The translations under genes were made by a program, and so were the position numbers. A stretch of 64,000 bases of DNA, taken from CBDAUN01 sp965214875 (GTDB lineage Bacteria > Pseudomonadota > Gammaproteobacteria > Arenicellales > JAJDZL01). The stretch covers positions 2,976,001 through 3,040,000 of the forward strand of contig OZ243980.1 in assembly GCA_965214875.1 (NCBI GenBank), in the 5' to 3' direction. Positions 35,697-45,059 of this stretch are shown here, piece by piece (position 1 is the first letter of the stretch; the number at the start of each line of letters is the position of its first letter). The notes below the pieces were generated by a model. It was not told where the DNA came from. It made no database searches and saw nothing but the letters and a program-made list of their open reading frames with translations.

Positions 35697-36788
35697 CTAC
35701 GGATTGGATGCCCGGAACGACTCCATGAAGTCGGCAAGTTTCTGAGCGCCCGCAATCTCCATCGCATTGTAGATGCTAGCGCGCAGTCCGCCAACACTTC
35801 GATGACCCGCCAGGTACATCATTCCTTCAGACTCCGCTTGCAACAGGAACCTGGCCTCAAGCTCATCGCTCGGCAAGCGAAACACGACATTCATCAATGA
35901 ACGCGCATTCAAGGCGACAGGGCAGCTATAGTATCCGTCGCTTCGCTCAATTGCATCATAGAGAATTCCACTTCGTTGCACAGCATTTTGATGCATTTGC
36001 GAGATGCCGCCATTGCGCTTGACCCACTTGAGCACCTTGCCGATTACATAGATCGAAAAAACTGAAGGCGTATTGGACATCGCTTCGCTTGCGACCTGCT
36101 TTTTGAAATCAAGATAGGCCGGCAAGGCGCGGGGGGCTCGCTCAAGCAATGACTTTCGAATGACCACCATCGCAGCGCCCGCGGGCCCCATATTCTTCTG
36201 CGCGCCGCCGTAGGCCACGGCAAACCGGTCCCATGCCACTTCTCTAGTCAAGTAGTCGGACGACATATCTGCTACGAGCGGCACGCCTGCATCGGGCCAG
36301 TAGGGTATGCGCAGACCGCCGATGGTCTCGTTGGCGGTGATATGCAGATAGCGTGTATCGGGCTGGATATCAAGATCCGACGAACACTCAGGAACAGTCG
36401 TGAAGTTGCCCTCGGCACCACTCCACGCTTCATAAATCGACCCATACAGCGCGGCATCCTTGATTGCAAGCTTGGCCCAGTGGCCAGTATTGACATAGCC
36501 GGCCTTGTCAGAATCGCCAAGCAGGTTCATGGCAATCATGGCGAACTGCAATGTTGCACCGCCTTGCATGAACAGTATGGAGAAATCGTCGGGAACACTC
36601 AGCAAATCGCGAACATCTTGAACCGCCTCGGCATGCACCTCGGCATATTCCTTGCCCCGATGGCTATGCTCGATAATGGACATGCCGGAATTGCCATGCT
36701 CCGTTATTTCCTCTTGCACTTCCAGCAAAACTTCCAGGGGCAATGTGCAAGGCCCTGCACAAAAGTTGTACACGCGATTGACATTCAT
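35697..36788 (-). CDS. serC: Phosphoserine aminotransferase
   Basis: SerC makes O-phosphoserine from 3-phosphohydroxypyruvate and glutamate, with PLP. The ATG at 36788 has a GGAGAG ribosome binding site and gives MNVNRVYNFCAGPCTLPLEV, the family N-terminus, with 363 residues. HGNSGMSIIEHSHRGKE, MQGGATLQFA and VADMSSDYLT follow. The PLP lysine should be in GGAQKNMGPAG. The gene is 63 bases downstream of serA and 35 bases upstream of DUF1015, and all three are on the minus strand. An upstream in-frame ATG at 36812 lacks homology and is not preferred. Confidence 0.96.
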   Translation of the reverse strand: MNVNRVYNFCAGPCTLPLEVLLEVQEEITEHGNSGMSIIEHSHRGKEYAEVHAEAVQDVRDLLSVPDDFSILFMQGGATLQFAMIAMNLLGDSDKAGYVNTGHWAKLAIKDAALYGSIYEAWSGAEGNFTTVPECSSDLDIQPDTRYLHITANETIGGLRIPYWPDAGVPLVADMSSDYLTREVAWDRFAVAYGGAQKNMGPAGAAMVVIRKSLLERAPRALPAYLDFKKQVASEAMSNTPSVFSIYVIGKVLKWVKRNGGISQMHQNAVQRSGILYDAIERSDGYYSCPVALNARSLMNVVFRLPSDELEARFLLQAESEGMMYLAGHRSVGGLRASIYNAMEIAGAQKLADFMESFRASNP

Positions 36789-36851
36789 TTTGCTCTCTCC
36801 ATAAGTTTGCAACTGCGTTTCAATTTGTCCGCTTCAATCCGTTTCGAAAGA

Positions 36852-37811
36852 TCAATTCACTTGATTCAACACTGTGCCGTCGGCAAATGCGCTGACGATC
36901 TCCAGCACGCCTTGAGCTACAGCGGTTTGCGCCTGCCCAGTCGAGGCTCCGATGTGGTGCGTTCCATAAACGTTGGGATGCTTAGCAAGTTTTGACTCAA
37001 ACTCGCCAGTCGCGCTGCCGGGCTCGTTGGCGTACACGTCCAATCCGGCGCGTAAGGACTTTTCTTCTATCGCTTCAAGCAATGCTTGTTCATCGACAAC
37101 ATCGCCGCGCGATGTATTCAGCACGACGGCACCTACGCATAGGCGGCTAAGAAAATCGCGATTAACAAGGTGCTTTGTCGAGGCTGCCGCAGGGACATGA
37201 AAGGTTACGATTTCGCATCGTTCGGCCATTTCATTCAAGTCCGCCACACCGGTCACGGACAGCGACTGAAGCTTTTGGACGATCTGCTCCGAACGCCCGG
37301 GCTTTTCAATCATGTGCAACTTCAATCCAAACGCATGCGCTCGCTCGGCTACGGCCATGCCGATCGCACCCGCGCCAACAATCCCCATGGTCCGTCCGTA
37401 GAGGCCCTGAGCGCTTGAGTAGGTCTTCTTGTTCCAGCGACCGGTTCGCAGCTCATGGACATTGTCGGGAATCTTGCGGTCGATAGCGATTAAAAGCCCG
37501 ATGGTAAGTTCCGCAACCGCGATAGCATTCTTGCCTGGCACGTTGCACACCGCGATGCCATGTGATGCCGCGTGCTCCTTGTCGATGGTATTGGTACCGG
37601 CACCGGCTCGAACGATCAGCTTGAGTTGACGGGCTGCATCAATCGCCGCTTTCTCAACCTTTGTGCTGCGCACAACCAGTACATCGAAGTCGCAAATTCG
37701 AGCAGGAACATCTTCTGCGGCCAAGGCGGGTTCGTATTCGCAAGCGTGGCCAAGACTTGATAGTTCCATTAGCTGTTCTTCAGGAAACTTATCGGCTAGC
37801 AGAATTCGCAT
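36852..37811 (-). CDS. serA: D-3-phosphoglycerate dehydrogenase, short form
   Basis: SerA oxidises 3-phosphoglycerate with NAD, the first step of serine synthesis. The ATG at 37811 (MRILLADKFPEE), with GGAG upstream, gives 319 residues. The NAD site is GRTMGIVGAGAIGMAVAERA near residue 140. The catalytic arginine/glutamate/histidine segment is LNTSRGDVVDEQAL, with YGTHHIGAST near the end. The protein stops directly after the catalytic part, so there is no C-terminal ACT domain for serine feedback, unlike E. coli SerA. It heads the serA-serC-DUF1015 operon. Confidence 0.93.
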   Translation of the reverse strand: MRILLADKFPEEQLMELSSLGHACEYEPALAAEDVPARICDFDVLVVRSTKVEKAAIDAARQLKLIVRAGAGTNTIDKEHAASHGIAVCNVPGKNAIAVAELTIGLLIAIDRKIPDNVHELRTGRWNKKTYSSAQGLYGRTMGIVGAGAIGMAVAERAHAFGLKLHMIEKPGRSEQIVQKLQSLSVTGVADLNEMAERCEIVTFHVPAAASTKHLVNRDFLSRLCVGAVVLNTSRGDVVDEQALLEAIEEKSLRAGLDVYANEPGSATGEFESKLAKHPNVYGTHHIGASTGQAQTAVAQGVLEIVSAFADGTVLNQVN

Positions 37812-38210
37812 TTGAATGTACTCCAGGCTCGGAACAAGCCAAAAAGACCAATCGGACCACCAAGGCAGAACCAGAAGGAGGCTTTTAAGCAACACTGCGC
37901 ATTCGGCTGAATGCGCAACCTACTCAAATTTAGCCGAGAGTTGATGATTTTGCAAGAAAAATATTCTTGATTTTCTCGCGCATCACTGTGGGAGCATATC
38001 TGAGAGTCAATGCATTTGAAGCAAAAAAGTCTAATACATTGATTGATCGTAGGATTTGCTTTCAATTCCTCACATCCTAACAGGCCAAACGGCGACAATC
38101 TTCCATCGTGCCGATTACCGGCAAGACAATCGCAAATGCGATCGACAGATTGCAAAATCACGCCTGTCAAGCTATCGGAGCCGGACTGAATCGCATCGCA
38201 CTGATCGATT
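37812..38210. other. Intergenic stretch upstream of serA
   Basis: This 399-base stretch holds the serA promoter region and the end of the methyltransferase gene's downstream area. No gene or strong hairpin is seen. Confidence 0.5.
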
Positions 38211-38978
38211 CTACGATGGCTTGACCGCCTTGAAATGAGTCGGGCGAAGACTCCCTTCGTCGACTACCTTGCGCTTGGCGGTCGAGCTGAGCAGCCGATG
38301 CCTTGCTCGATTCTCGCCGACCATTTCTTTGAATTTCGCCCCTTTGCTGCCAGCGATAAGCTCAATCTCATCGCGCACCGCCTGACGGTACCATTCATTG
38401 CGGTCTCGCAGCCGCACTGCCTCGAATCCGGCATCGTGCAGCATTGATTGAAATTGCCGTTGCTCACTGAACGAGAATTCAAGCCCTAAAATGTCGAGCC
38501 ACTCGGCAACAGCTGGCGACTTGTCGTAGCCCTTCCCGGCCAGCCAGTCGCTCCCCACGAAGATGCCGCCATTGCACAGAACACGAAAAACCTCTTGGCA
38601 TAGAGGGAGCTTGTCTGCCACGTGAATGATCGAATCTTTCGAGAACACCACATCGAAACTTGCGCTTTGAAATTTGAGCGGCCCTTCGGCGACCAGTGCA
38701 AACTCAATTCTGTCATCAAGTCCAGCCGCTTTCGCATCGTGGACCGCACGCTGCACCAGTTCTGGCTCGACATCGATTCCGGTTACCTTGCTCGCACCAT
38801 GCTGCGTCACTAAAAGCTGATCGATTCCGCCAATGCCGCAACCGATATCAAGAACAGACTTGCCGACCAGTTTGGTATCAGAGAGAATCTCTGCAATTTC
38901 CTCCGGCCCTCCGGGCGACAAAAAGCCCTTGCCCCATATCCACTCGAGCCCTGCGATGAATAGCTTGTCATAGGCCAT
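38211..38978 (-). CDS. SAM-dependent methyltransferase, phosphoethanolamine-methyltransferase-like
   Basis: The 255-residue class I methyltransferase has motif I as SVLDIGCGIGGIDQLL near residue 42, an acidic ribose-binding residue in KVTGIDVEPELVQRA, and motif IV-like FDVVFSKDSIIHVADK. The YSRDxILHIxDK-type signature of the last motif is typical of phosphoethanolamine and glycine/sarcosine N-methyltransferases, so an amine substrate is plausible. The substrate cannot be fixed. The gene stands between serA and the MetF-like gene, divergent from the latter, in a region rich in one-carbon functions. Confidence 0.75.
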   Translation of the reverse strand: MAYDKLFIAGLEWIWGKGFLSPGGPEEIAEILSDTKLVGKSVLDIGCGIGGIDQLLVTQHGASKVTGIDVEPELVQRAVHDAKAAGLDDRIEFALVAEGPLKFQSASFDVVFSKDSIIHVADKLPLCQEVFRVLCNGGIFVGSDWLAGKGYDKSPAVAEWLDILGLEFSFSEQRQFQSMLHDAGFEAVRLRDRNEWYRQAVRDEIELIAGSKGAKFKEMVGENRARHRLLSSTAKRKVVDEGSLRPTHFKAVKPS

Positions 38979-39253
38979 GAACCTACCTCGCGATTAGCAA
39001 TCCGGATTGATGCCTCAATGGCTGCAGATAGCAGAATAGGCGAACTTGAGGCAAGCTGTATGCAAAGTTTGCCCCGCATCGTCAATCGGAAAATTGAGTT
39101 CACACCCAACCAAGCCCGCGAAAGCCTCGACTCGGTCATGTCTGAAAGCATCGGAAAATCTCGAATATAGCGGCAAAATGACTTGGATAAAATGTTTAGC
39201 TGAGCATATGCTAACCAGCACTCGATCACACTTCATAGCACTGGGAGATTTGA

Positions 39254-40138
39254 ATGCTAAACTTGAAAGCTGCAATCGCTTGCGGAGAATTTATCAAGAC
39301 TTGCGAACTGACGCCACCAAAAGGAACCAATCTTGAAACGCTTTTTGGCAAAGCGGAGTCATTGAAGCATTTGATCCATGCATTCAATCTGACCGACTCT
39401 CATGCAGCGCGGATGGCGACCGACCCGACCGCGGTCGGGCATCTGCTGATGGACCGCGGCATCGAACCCATCGTTCAGATGACGACTCGCGACAGAAACC
39501 GCATCGCGATTCAAGCCGGCATACTCGGTGCGGCAGTGCTTGGAATACCGAATCTTATGTTCATGGGGGGAGATCCGCCGAAAAACGGCGATCATCCTGA
39601 AGCAAAGCCGGTGTTCGATCTTTTTGCCTCGCAACTACTCGAAGTCGCAAGTGGCCTTCAGCAGGGCAGCGACCTTAGCGGCGCAAGGCTTCACGGTCGA
39701 CCCAGTTTCTGCATTGGCGCAGTGGTCAATCCGGGTTCTCCGCGACTCGACGAGGAAATCGACAACATGCATCGAAAAATCGCCGCTGGCGCGCGTTTTC
39801 TGCAAACACAAGCCGTATACGATGCATCCCAGTTCGCCGAATTTCTGAATAAGGCAGGTAATGTGGAAGTGCCGATACTTGCCGGCGTCATTCCCATCAA
39901 GTCGGTCAAGATGGCGCAGTACATGAACGAACGCGTACCCGGCATCACGATACCGGATGACTTGATTCAGCAAATCGCTGATTGCGGAAACGATTCAGAG
40001 AAAATTTCCAAAACCAGCATCGGCATCGCGGCCAACATTGTCCGAGATCTCAAATCGCTTGCAGGCGGCCTGCACCTGATGGCGATCGGGTGGGAAGACA
40101 AGATTCCGCAAATTCTCGAACGCGCCGACGCAGCATAG
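39254..40138 (+). CDS. Methylenetetrahydrofolate reductase (MetF-like)
   Basis: The 294-residue protein shows a TIM-barrel of the MTHFR family: CGEFIKTCELTPPKGTN at the start (glutamate of the ExxPP motif as CELTPP), FNLTDSHAARM, LMFMGGDPPKNGDHPEAKPV, and GARFLQTQAVYD with the conserved QTQxxYD. It would link methyl-THF and methylene-THF, with FAD. A ribosome binding site (GGGAG) lies eight bases before the ATG. The sequence is closer to the reductase domain found in oxidative C1 pathways than to E. coli MetF, so the direction is uncertain. It lies 405 bases upstream of the 2-hydroxy-acid oxidase gene on the same strand. Confidence 0.85.
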   Translation: MLNLKAAIACGEFIKTCELTPPKGTNLETLFGKAESLKHLIHAFNLTDSHAARMATDPTAVGHLLMDRGIEPIVQMTTRDRNRIAIQAGILGAAVLGIPNLMFMGGDPPKNGDHPEAKPVFDLFASQLLEVASGLQQGSDLSGARLHGRPSFCIGAVVNPGSPRLDEEIDNMHRKIAAGARFLQTQAVYDASQFAEFLNKAGNVEVPILAGVIPIKSVKMAQYMNERVPGITIPDDLIQQIADCGNDSEKISKTSIGIAANIVRDLKSLAGGLHLMAIGWEDKIPQILERADAA

Positions 40139-40543
40139 CCCATGCTAGCGAGTGGTCAGCGCAACCCTGTAATGCTACGTACCACTGCGCGCTCCTTGTC
40201 GACAACGCTTGCGAAAAAGGCTTTGAAATCACCGATAGGCAAATAGGCATGCTCGGCCGTACCGAAGACCAGAAGACTCCGCAATGCGACTAGACCGCTA
40301 AGCAAAAATCCGGTTGCATCCGGTCATCCGCATGCGCGGCTTGAACCCATCAAGTTATTTCTGCGTCAACTCTTAGACAAAACAACAATCTTCCCGAAAA
40401 GCTCACGCATCAGTTTCAAAAATTCGCGAAGAGACAACAATATAATCAGCAACAGCAATAATTTTTCAGTTGCGCGATTGCGTCTTGGCGAATTCTCATT
40501 CTCCCAGGTTGCCTGATCTGAATTGCAATGCACACACATCTTG
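40139..40543. other. Leader of the four-gene operon
   Basis: This stretch separates the MetF-like gene from the operon starting at 40544. I find no gene and no riboswitch that I can name. The promoter of the operon may lie here. Confidence 0.45.
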
Positions 40544-41734
40544 ATGCTCTCGCCCAACACTAAATTGTTTTCGACCGAACATGCGCGGCAAGTCGCCAAG
40601 CGCAGATTGCCGCGTCTGGTATTCGATTTTATTGATGGTGCCGCAGGACGCGAGGTTGCTGCAAAGCGCAATGAATCACGGTTTGACGAAATCTGTCTTA
40701 AGCCGCGCGTGATGGAGAATGCCGCCGCCCGCAGCCTCGCAACCGAAATTTTGGGGCAGCAGTTTTGCGTGCCATTCGGGATCGCTCCGATGGGCATGAG
40801 CAACCTAGCTTGTCCCAGCGCCGACCGAAGCCTTGCTGAAATGGCTACATGCCTTGCCATGCCGGTCTGCGTTTCCTCGGCCGCGTCGAGCGCACTTGAA
40901 GATATGCGCGGATGGGCTGGCAAGTACGCCTGGTTCCAACTGTATTTCGGAGCGTCCGAACAAGCTTCTCTAACAGCAGCAAACCGTGCGAGCGATGCCG
41001 GCTATGACACTCTGCTCCTTACCGTAGACGTCCCTCAGGTATCTCGCCGTGTTCGTGACCAGCGCAACAGGTTCAATGTGCCTTTCCAGCTAAGCCCGAC
41101 ATCCTTTCTCGATTTCGCGGCGCACCCGCGCTGGTCCTTGGCAACCCTTGCAGCAGGCATTCCCTCTCCAAAAAATGCCAGTATCGATGAAAAATTTATT
41201 CGAGATGCCAGCCGCGCAGGTGCGGATTGGAAGTTTCTAGACAAGTTGCGCAAAATCTGGAAAGGAAGCCTCATTGTCAAGGGAGTTACTTCCGCAAAGG
41301 ATGCAGTTCGCACCCGAGATGCAGGGGCCGATGCCATCTACGTGTCGAATCACGGAGGCCGGCAACTAGACAGTGTGCCGGCCGCGATTGATCTTTTGCC
41401 GCGAATCCGGGCGAAACTTGATACGGATGCACCCATATTGTTCGACAGCGGCATCCGCAATGGCGAAGACATCGTCAAGGCAATGGCCCTCGGCGCAGAC
41501 TTCGTGATGCTTGGACGCCCGCTCCTGTTTGCCTTGGGCGCTGGCGGGAAGCGCGGATTGTCAACGCTCCTAGATTGCTTTGTTCAGGATATTGATTCCG
41601 CGATCGCGCAGCTTGGCTTAAGTTCCGTGGCCCAGCTTTCGGAAGATGTCCTGTTCAAATCGGACAGTGCTGCGGAAGCGGAAAGATCGCGGTCTCGGCG
41701 ATCAATCAAGCTCGCGGCTAGCGACTCCATTTAA
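40544..41734 (+). CDS. FMN-dependent 2-hydroxy-acid oxidase/dehydrogenase
   Basis: The 396-residue protein belongs to the LldD/glycolate oxidase/mandelate dehydrogenase family. It shows RRLPRLVFDFIDGAA at the N-terminus, FGIAPMGMSNLACP for FMN binding, YDTLLLTVDVP, a lysine in SLIVKGVTSAKDA, the catalytic histidine/arginine segment YVSNHGGRQLDSVPAA, and the phosphate-binding DSGIRNGEDIVKAMALGA. It would oxidise a small 2-hydroxy acid to the 2-oxo acid. The ATG at 40544 is preferred over a TTG 21 bases earlier. The next gene begins 12 bases after its stop, so they are co-transcribed. Confidence 0.92.
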   Translation: MLSPNTKLFSTEHARQVAKRRLPRLVFDFIDGAAGREVAAKRNESRFDEICLKPRVMENAAARSLATEILGQQFCVPFGIAPMGMSNLACPSADRSLAEMATCLAMPVCVSSAASSALEDMRGWAGKYAWFQLYFGASEQASLTAANRASDAGYDTLLLTVDVPQVSRRVRDQRNRFNVPFQLSPTSFLDFAAHPRWSLATLAAGIPSPKNASIDEKFIRDASRAGADWKFLDKLRKIWKGSLIVKGVTSAKDAVRTRDAGADAIYVSNHGGRQLDSVPAAIDLLPRIRAKLDTDAPILFDSGIRNGEDIVKAMALGADFVMLGRPLLFALGAGGKRGLSTLLDCFVQDIDSAIAQLGLSSVAQLSEDVLFKSDSAAEAERSRSRRSIKLAASDSI

Positions 41735-41746
41735 ATCATTGGCGGC

Positions 41747-43477
41747 ATGAGACAGGGCAATCAAATCCGAGGTGGTGCATTGCTAGCGCATGCACTGAGA
41801 GGAAAAGGTGTAGATCACGTTTTCACTCTCTCAGGCGGTTTTTGCAATCCTGCTTTGGAAGGCTTCATGGAATGCCAAATTCCCGTAACCAACTGCCCGC
41901 ACGAACAAGTCGCCGGACACCTTGCTGACGGCTATACGAGAATCACCCGCAAGCCCGCTGTCTGCCTTGTCGGGCCCGAAGGGTTCGCCAATGCGGTGCC
42001 AGCAATGCTCGAAGCCAGCGGCGAACGCTCGCCGGTGATCTTTGTCACGGGCTCTTCAACACTCAAGCGACAAGGTGCTGGCGGCTTCAAAGAAATCGAC
42101 GACGTGGCAATCGCCGCACCGCTAGTCAAGTATTCCGCTCAAGTCACGGCAGGCGAACGGATCCGCGAATTTGTCGATCGGGCATGGCAAGTGGCAACTA
42201 CCGGCTATCCGGGGCCGGTGCATCTCAGTGTGCCGGTAGATATCATGTTTTCGTCCTACAACATTGATGCTGGCAACGCCGAGCGACCATGGGCATACAG
42301 CGCACGACCTGCTCCACGCGCTTGGCCTGACCCAGCCGAACTGGACCGCCTGCTATGCCTGGTCCGCGAGGCTCAGCGCCCGCTTTTGATTGGTGGACAT
42401 GGCATCTGGTGGTCGCAGGCTGAGCGCAAACTTGAAGCCGTGGGCAGTAAATTGCGCATGCCAATCTACAACGCGCCCTACCACACCAAGCTTCTTGGCG
42501 GGGAATGCGATGCCTACATGGGGCTGGCCGACTTTCACCAGTATCAGCCGTCGAAACCCGCCATTCACGAGGCTGACGTAATCGTCATGGTGGGCGGGCG
42601 GCTGGACAATCAGATGAATTTCGGCAACCCGCCTTTTTTCCTTAAAGAAACCACGCTGATATGCGTAAACGGTTCTTCAGAGGAGCTGAATAACAATTAT
42701 GCGGCCGATGAGGCGCTGCTGTCAGATCCAGGGGCATTTCTCGATGCCCTCTGCGGCATTGGCTGCACCTGGGATTCATGGTTCGATCGTCAAAAGCAAC
42801 GTCGCGCAGCGTGGGTCACCGAATGGGAAGCGCATATCGCCGCTGAAACCGCTGAAGATGAGGCATCGGGCCGAAAAATGCATCCCTTGCAAATGAGTCT
42901 AGATGTACAGGCCGAATTGGGGCATGACGACTGGCTGGTCTTTGATGGGGGCAATACGCATTTTTGGAATGAGATTGCCGTGAACATGGCCGGCTGGAAC
43001 GGGCAGAAACTGGGTGGGATATTGCACCCTGGAAATTATTCGATGCTGGGAATCGGGGTCAGCTTGGGAATCGCAGCCAAAGCCACGCATCCCGAAAGCA
43101 ACGTTGTGGTTGTATCGGGGGACGGCGCATTCCTATCTGGCGGACTTTCGATCGAAGCGGCATTTCAGGAAGACTTGCCGATCACTGTGATCATCGACAA
43201 CAACGGCGGCCTTGACTGCATCAGTCAGCAGCAAGAGCGACTATTCAAAAGTGGCGAACATTTTGCCACCGATTTTCGCGATATTCCATTTCATGCCATA
43301 TTCGAAGGACTTGGCGGACATGGCGAATTGGTGAAGACGCGCCGTGAACTTCGCCCAGCAGTGCAGCGCGCAATGGCATCAGGCAAGACGGCTTGCGTGA
43401 ACGTCAAGTGTCGCGGCGTGATTTCGCCCATTGTCGCTGCAACAGCAGACAAGCGGGACAAGGCTTCGATTGAATGA
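41747..43477 (+). CDS. Thiamine-diphosphate enzyme of the acetolactate synthase / decarboxylase superfamily
   Basis: The 576-residue protein has the catalytic glutamate in PHEQVAGHLADGYTR near residue 50. The ThDP/Mg motif is GDGAFLSGGLSIEAAF ending ITVIIDNN near residue 460. The layout is that of acetolactate synthase, benzoylformate decarboxylase and oxalyl-CoA decarboxylase. A middle nucleotide-binding-like domain is present with no clear FAD signature. The neighbour is a 2-hydroxy-acid oxidase, as in the mandelate pathway (MdlB-MdlC), which suggests a 2-oxo-acid decarboxylase or carboligase. The stop overlaps the start of the next gene by four bases (ATGA). Confidence 0.85.
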   Translation: MRQGNQIRGGALLAHALRGKGVDHVFTLSGGFCNPALEGFMECQIPVTNCPHEQVAGHLADGYTRITRKPAVCLVGPEGFANAVPAMLEASGERSPVIFVTGSSTLKRQGAGGFKEIDDVAIAAPLVKYSAQVTAGERIREFVDRAWQVATTGYPGPVHLSVPVDIMFSSYNIDAGNAERPWAYSARPAPRAWPDPAELDRLLCLVREAQRPLLIGGHGIWWSQAERKLEAVGSKLRMPIYNAPYHTKLLGGECDAYMGLADFHQYQPSKPAIHEADVIVMVGGRLDNQMNFGNPPFFLKETTLICVNGSSEELNNNYAADEALLSDPGAFLDALCGIGCTWDSWFDRQKQRRAAWVTEWEAHIAAETAEDEASGRKMHPLQMSLDVQAELGHDDWLVFDGGNTHFWNEIAVNMAGWNGQKLGGILHPGNYSMLGIGVSLGIAAKATHPESNVVVVSGDGAFLSGGLSIEAAFQEDLPITVIIDNNGGLDCISQQQERLFKSGEHFATDFRDIPFHAIFEGLGGHGELVKTRRELRPAVQRAMASGKTACVNVKCRGVISPIVAATADKRDKASIE

Positions 43478-43827
43478 TGGCAACAGTTTCGTCCCATGCG
43501 CTTAATGGCGTCGATGGCAGCCACGCAGACGGCATCGGAGTGCGTCTGGTCAACCTCTCCACAGGAGCGACGGTGTTCGATGCCGCGACTGACGGCGGCG
43601 GTCGATTGACGCGAGAGGTCGATTCGCCCGACCTGACGGCTCGCTACGAGCTGATCTTTCAAACCGGAGCCTATTGGCAAGGCCGGGCAAGGAACGCCCA
43701 CGGCGTTCGCATAATCGAGGAGATTGCTGTCCGGTTCACCATGCCAGATCCTCATGGGCGCTATCACATCCCATTAATCCTATCGCCGCACAGCTACTCC
43801 CTATGGGGTTCCACGGAGCATGGCTGA
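43474..43827 (+). CDS. Transthyretin-like / 5-hydroxyisourate-hydrolase-like protein
   Basis: The 117-residue product has the HIUase fold signatures: an N-terminal SSHALNGVDGSHADGIGV, which parallels the HVLDxxxGxPA motif with its active-site histidine, and the C-terminal YHIPLILSPHSYSLWGS. In true HIUases the C-terminal motif ends YRGS; here it reads LWGS, so two active-site-adjacent positions differ. HIUase hydrolyses 5-hydroxyisourate in urate breakdown, but no other purine genes are present here. The gene overlaps both neighbours (four and eight bases), so it is fully embedded in the operon. A related lactam or cyclic-amide hydrolase activity is possible. Confidence 0.75.
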   Translation: MMATVSSHALNGVDGSHADGIGVRLVNLSTGATVFDAATDGGGRLTREVDSPDLTARYELIFQTGAYWQGRARNAHGVRIIEEIAVRFTMPDPHGRYHIPLILSPHSYSLWGSTEHG

Positions 43828-44932
43828 CGGGCTTAAGTTTTCACATCGATTGCGTCGCACTCCTTACACAAACAGTGCCGAGTCAGCCGGTGTCGCCAGT
43901 TTTTCTGTCGTCAACCATATGCTTTTGCCCAAGGCATACGGCCGCTCAGTCGAAGCGGACTACTGGCATCTTCGCGAGCATGCGCAGATCTGGGATGTTG
44001 CTTGCCAGCGTCAGGTTCAGATTGCCGGGCCCGATGCGGCGAGACTAATCCAGTACATGACCCCGCGCAATATCTCCCATGCCAATATCGGAGATTGCCT
44101 CTATGTACCGATCACGGATGAAACCGGGGGCATGATCAATGATCCGATCTTGCTAAAGCTGGCACAAGACCGGTTCTGGTTGTCGATCGCAGACTCCGAC
44201 GTGCTTCTTTTTGCCAAGGGCCTCTCGCTCGGATGCAAGTTGGACGTGTCGGTCAGCGAGCCGGACGTGTCACCCTTGGCTGTACAAGGGCCGATGGCGC
44301 AGGACCTGCTTTGCGATCTATTCGGCGAGCATATACGCGCAATCGGTTTTTTCAAGTTCGATTGGATAGACTTTGCCGGAACGCGGCAATTGATCGCGAG
44401 ATCCGGATACTCCAGGCAGGACGGATTCGAAATCTATCTTGATGACGGGGGTTTGGGCGCCGCCCTTTGGGATGCAATATGGCAGGCCGGACAATCTTAT
44501 AACATTGCCCCTGGCTATCCCAATCTCATCGACCGCATCGAAGGCGGCCTATTGTCATATGGAAACGAAATCTCCCCCAACCACAATCCGCTTGAAGTCG
44601 GAATGGGCAAGTTCTGCAACCTGAACGAACCATTCGACTATATCGGTCGCGACGCGTTGCAAAACGCTATCGACAAAGGTGCGGCGCGCCAAATCCGCGG
44701 CATGCTTTTTGACGGAGGCCCGTGTCCCGACTGTGCTGAGACTTGGCCAGTCAAGGTGAATGATCGGCAAGTCGGTCAGATTACCAGTGCCATCTGGTCG
44801 CCTCGCTTGCGTCGGAACGTGGGTTTGGCGATGATCGAAAAAGAATTCTGGAATGCCGGTCAGCCAGTGATCGTGCTGAGCGACGATGGCATTGCGCGCG
44901 AGGGCGTGGTTTCAGAACTTCCCTTCGATTAG
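43820..44932 (+). CDS. DmdA-like aminomethyltransferase (GcvT superfamily, tetrahydrofolate-dependent)
   Basis: The 370-residue protein resembles GcvT and especially the DMSP demethylase DmdA. Shared segments include RRTPYTNSAESAGV, SVVNHMLLPKAYG, ADYWHLREHAQIWDVACQRQ, DPDVSPLAVQGP-like EPDVSPLAVQGPMAQ, and NLIDRIEGGLLSYGNEISP. The last is the THF-site region. Proteins of this group transfer a methyl or aminomethyl group to THF. I cannot tell DMSP from glycine betaine, dimethylglycine or another methylated compound. The 370-residue length fits DmdA. It is the last gene of the operon, and its start overlaps the HIUase-like gene by eight bases. Confidence 0.82.
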   Translation: MADGLKFSHRLRRTPYTNSAESAGVASFSVVNHMLLPKAYGRSVEADYWHLREHAQIWDVACQRQVQIAGPDAARLIQYMTPRNISHANIGDCLYVPITDETGGMINDPILLKLAQDRFWLSIADSDVLLFAKGLSLGCKLDVSVSEPDVSPLAVQGPMAQDLLCDLFGEHIRAIGFFKFDWIDFAGTRQLIARSGYSRQDGFEIYLDDGGLGAALWDAIWQAGQSYNIAPGYPNLIDRIEGGLLSYGNEISPNHNPLEVGMGKFCNLNEPFDYIGRDALQNAIDKGAARQIRGMLFDGGPCPDCAETWPVKVNDRQVGQITSAIWSPRLRRNVGLAMIEKEFWNAGQPVIVLSDDGIAREGVVSELPFD

Positions 44933-45059
44933 CGTGAAGCGGATTCAACACGCGGAATTTGCAGCTATCGGAGATGGTCAGGATAGATTGAAAGCCAGCG
45001 AGTCTGGCTCCTGATCAACAACCAATCTGTCAATCATCCACGACACAAGCGGCAGGCGG

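Noticed and set aside
36128..36133. Six-G run inside serC and other runs of six
   Set aside because: They are shorter than the nine-to-eleven-base tracts, lie deep inside housekeeping genes, and are not placed at starts.
40139..40543. Search for a glycine, SAM or SAH riboswitch before the one-carbon operon
   Set aside because: No conserved core sequence of these riboswitches was found by eye. A covariance-model search would be needed to exclude one.
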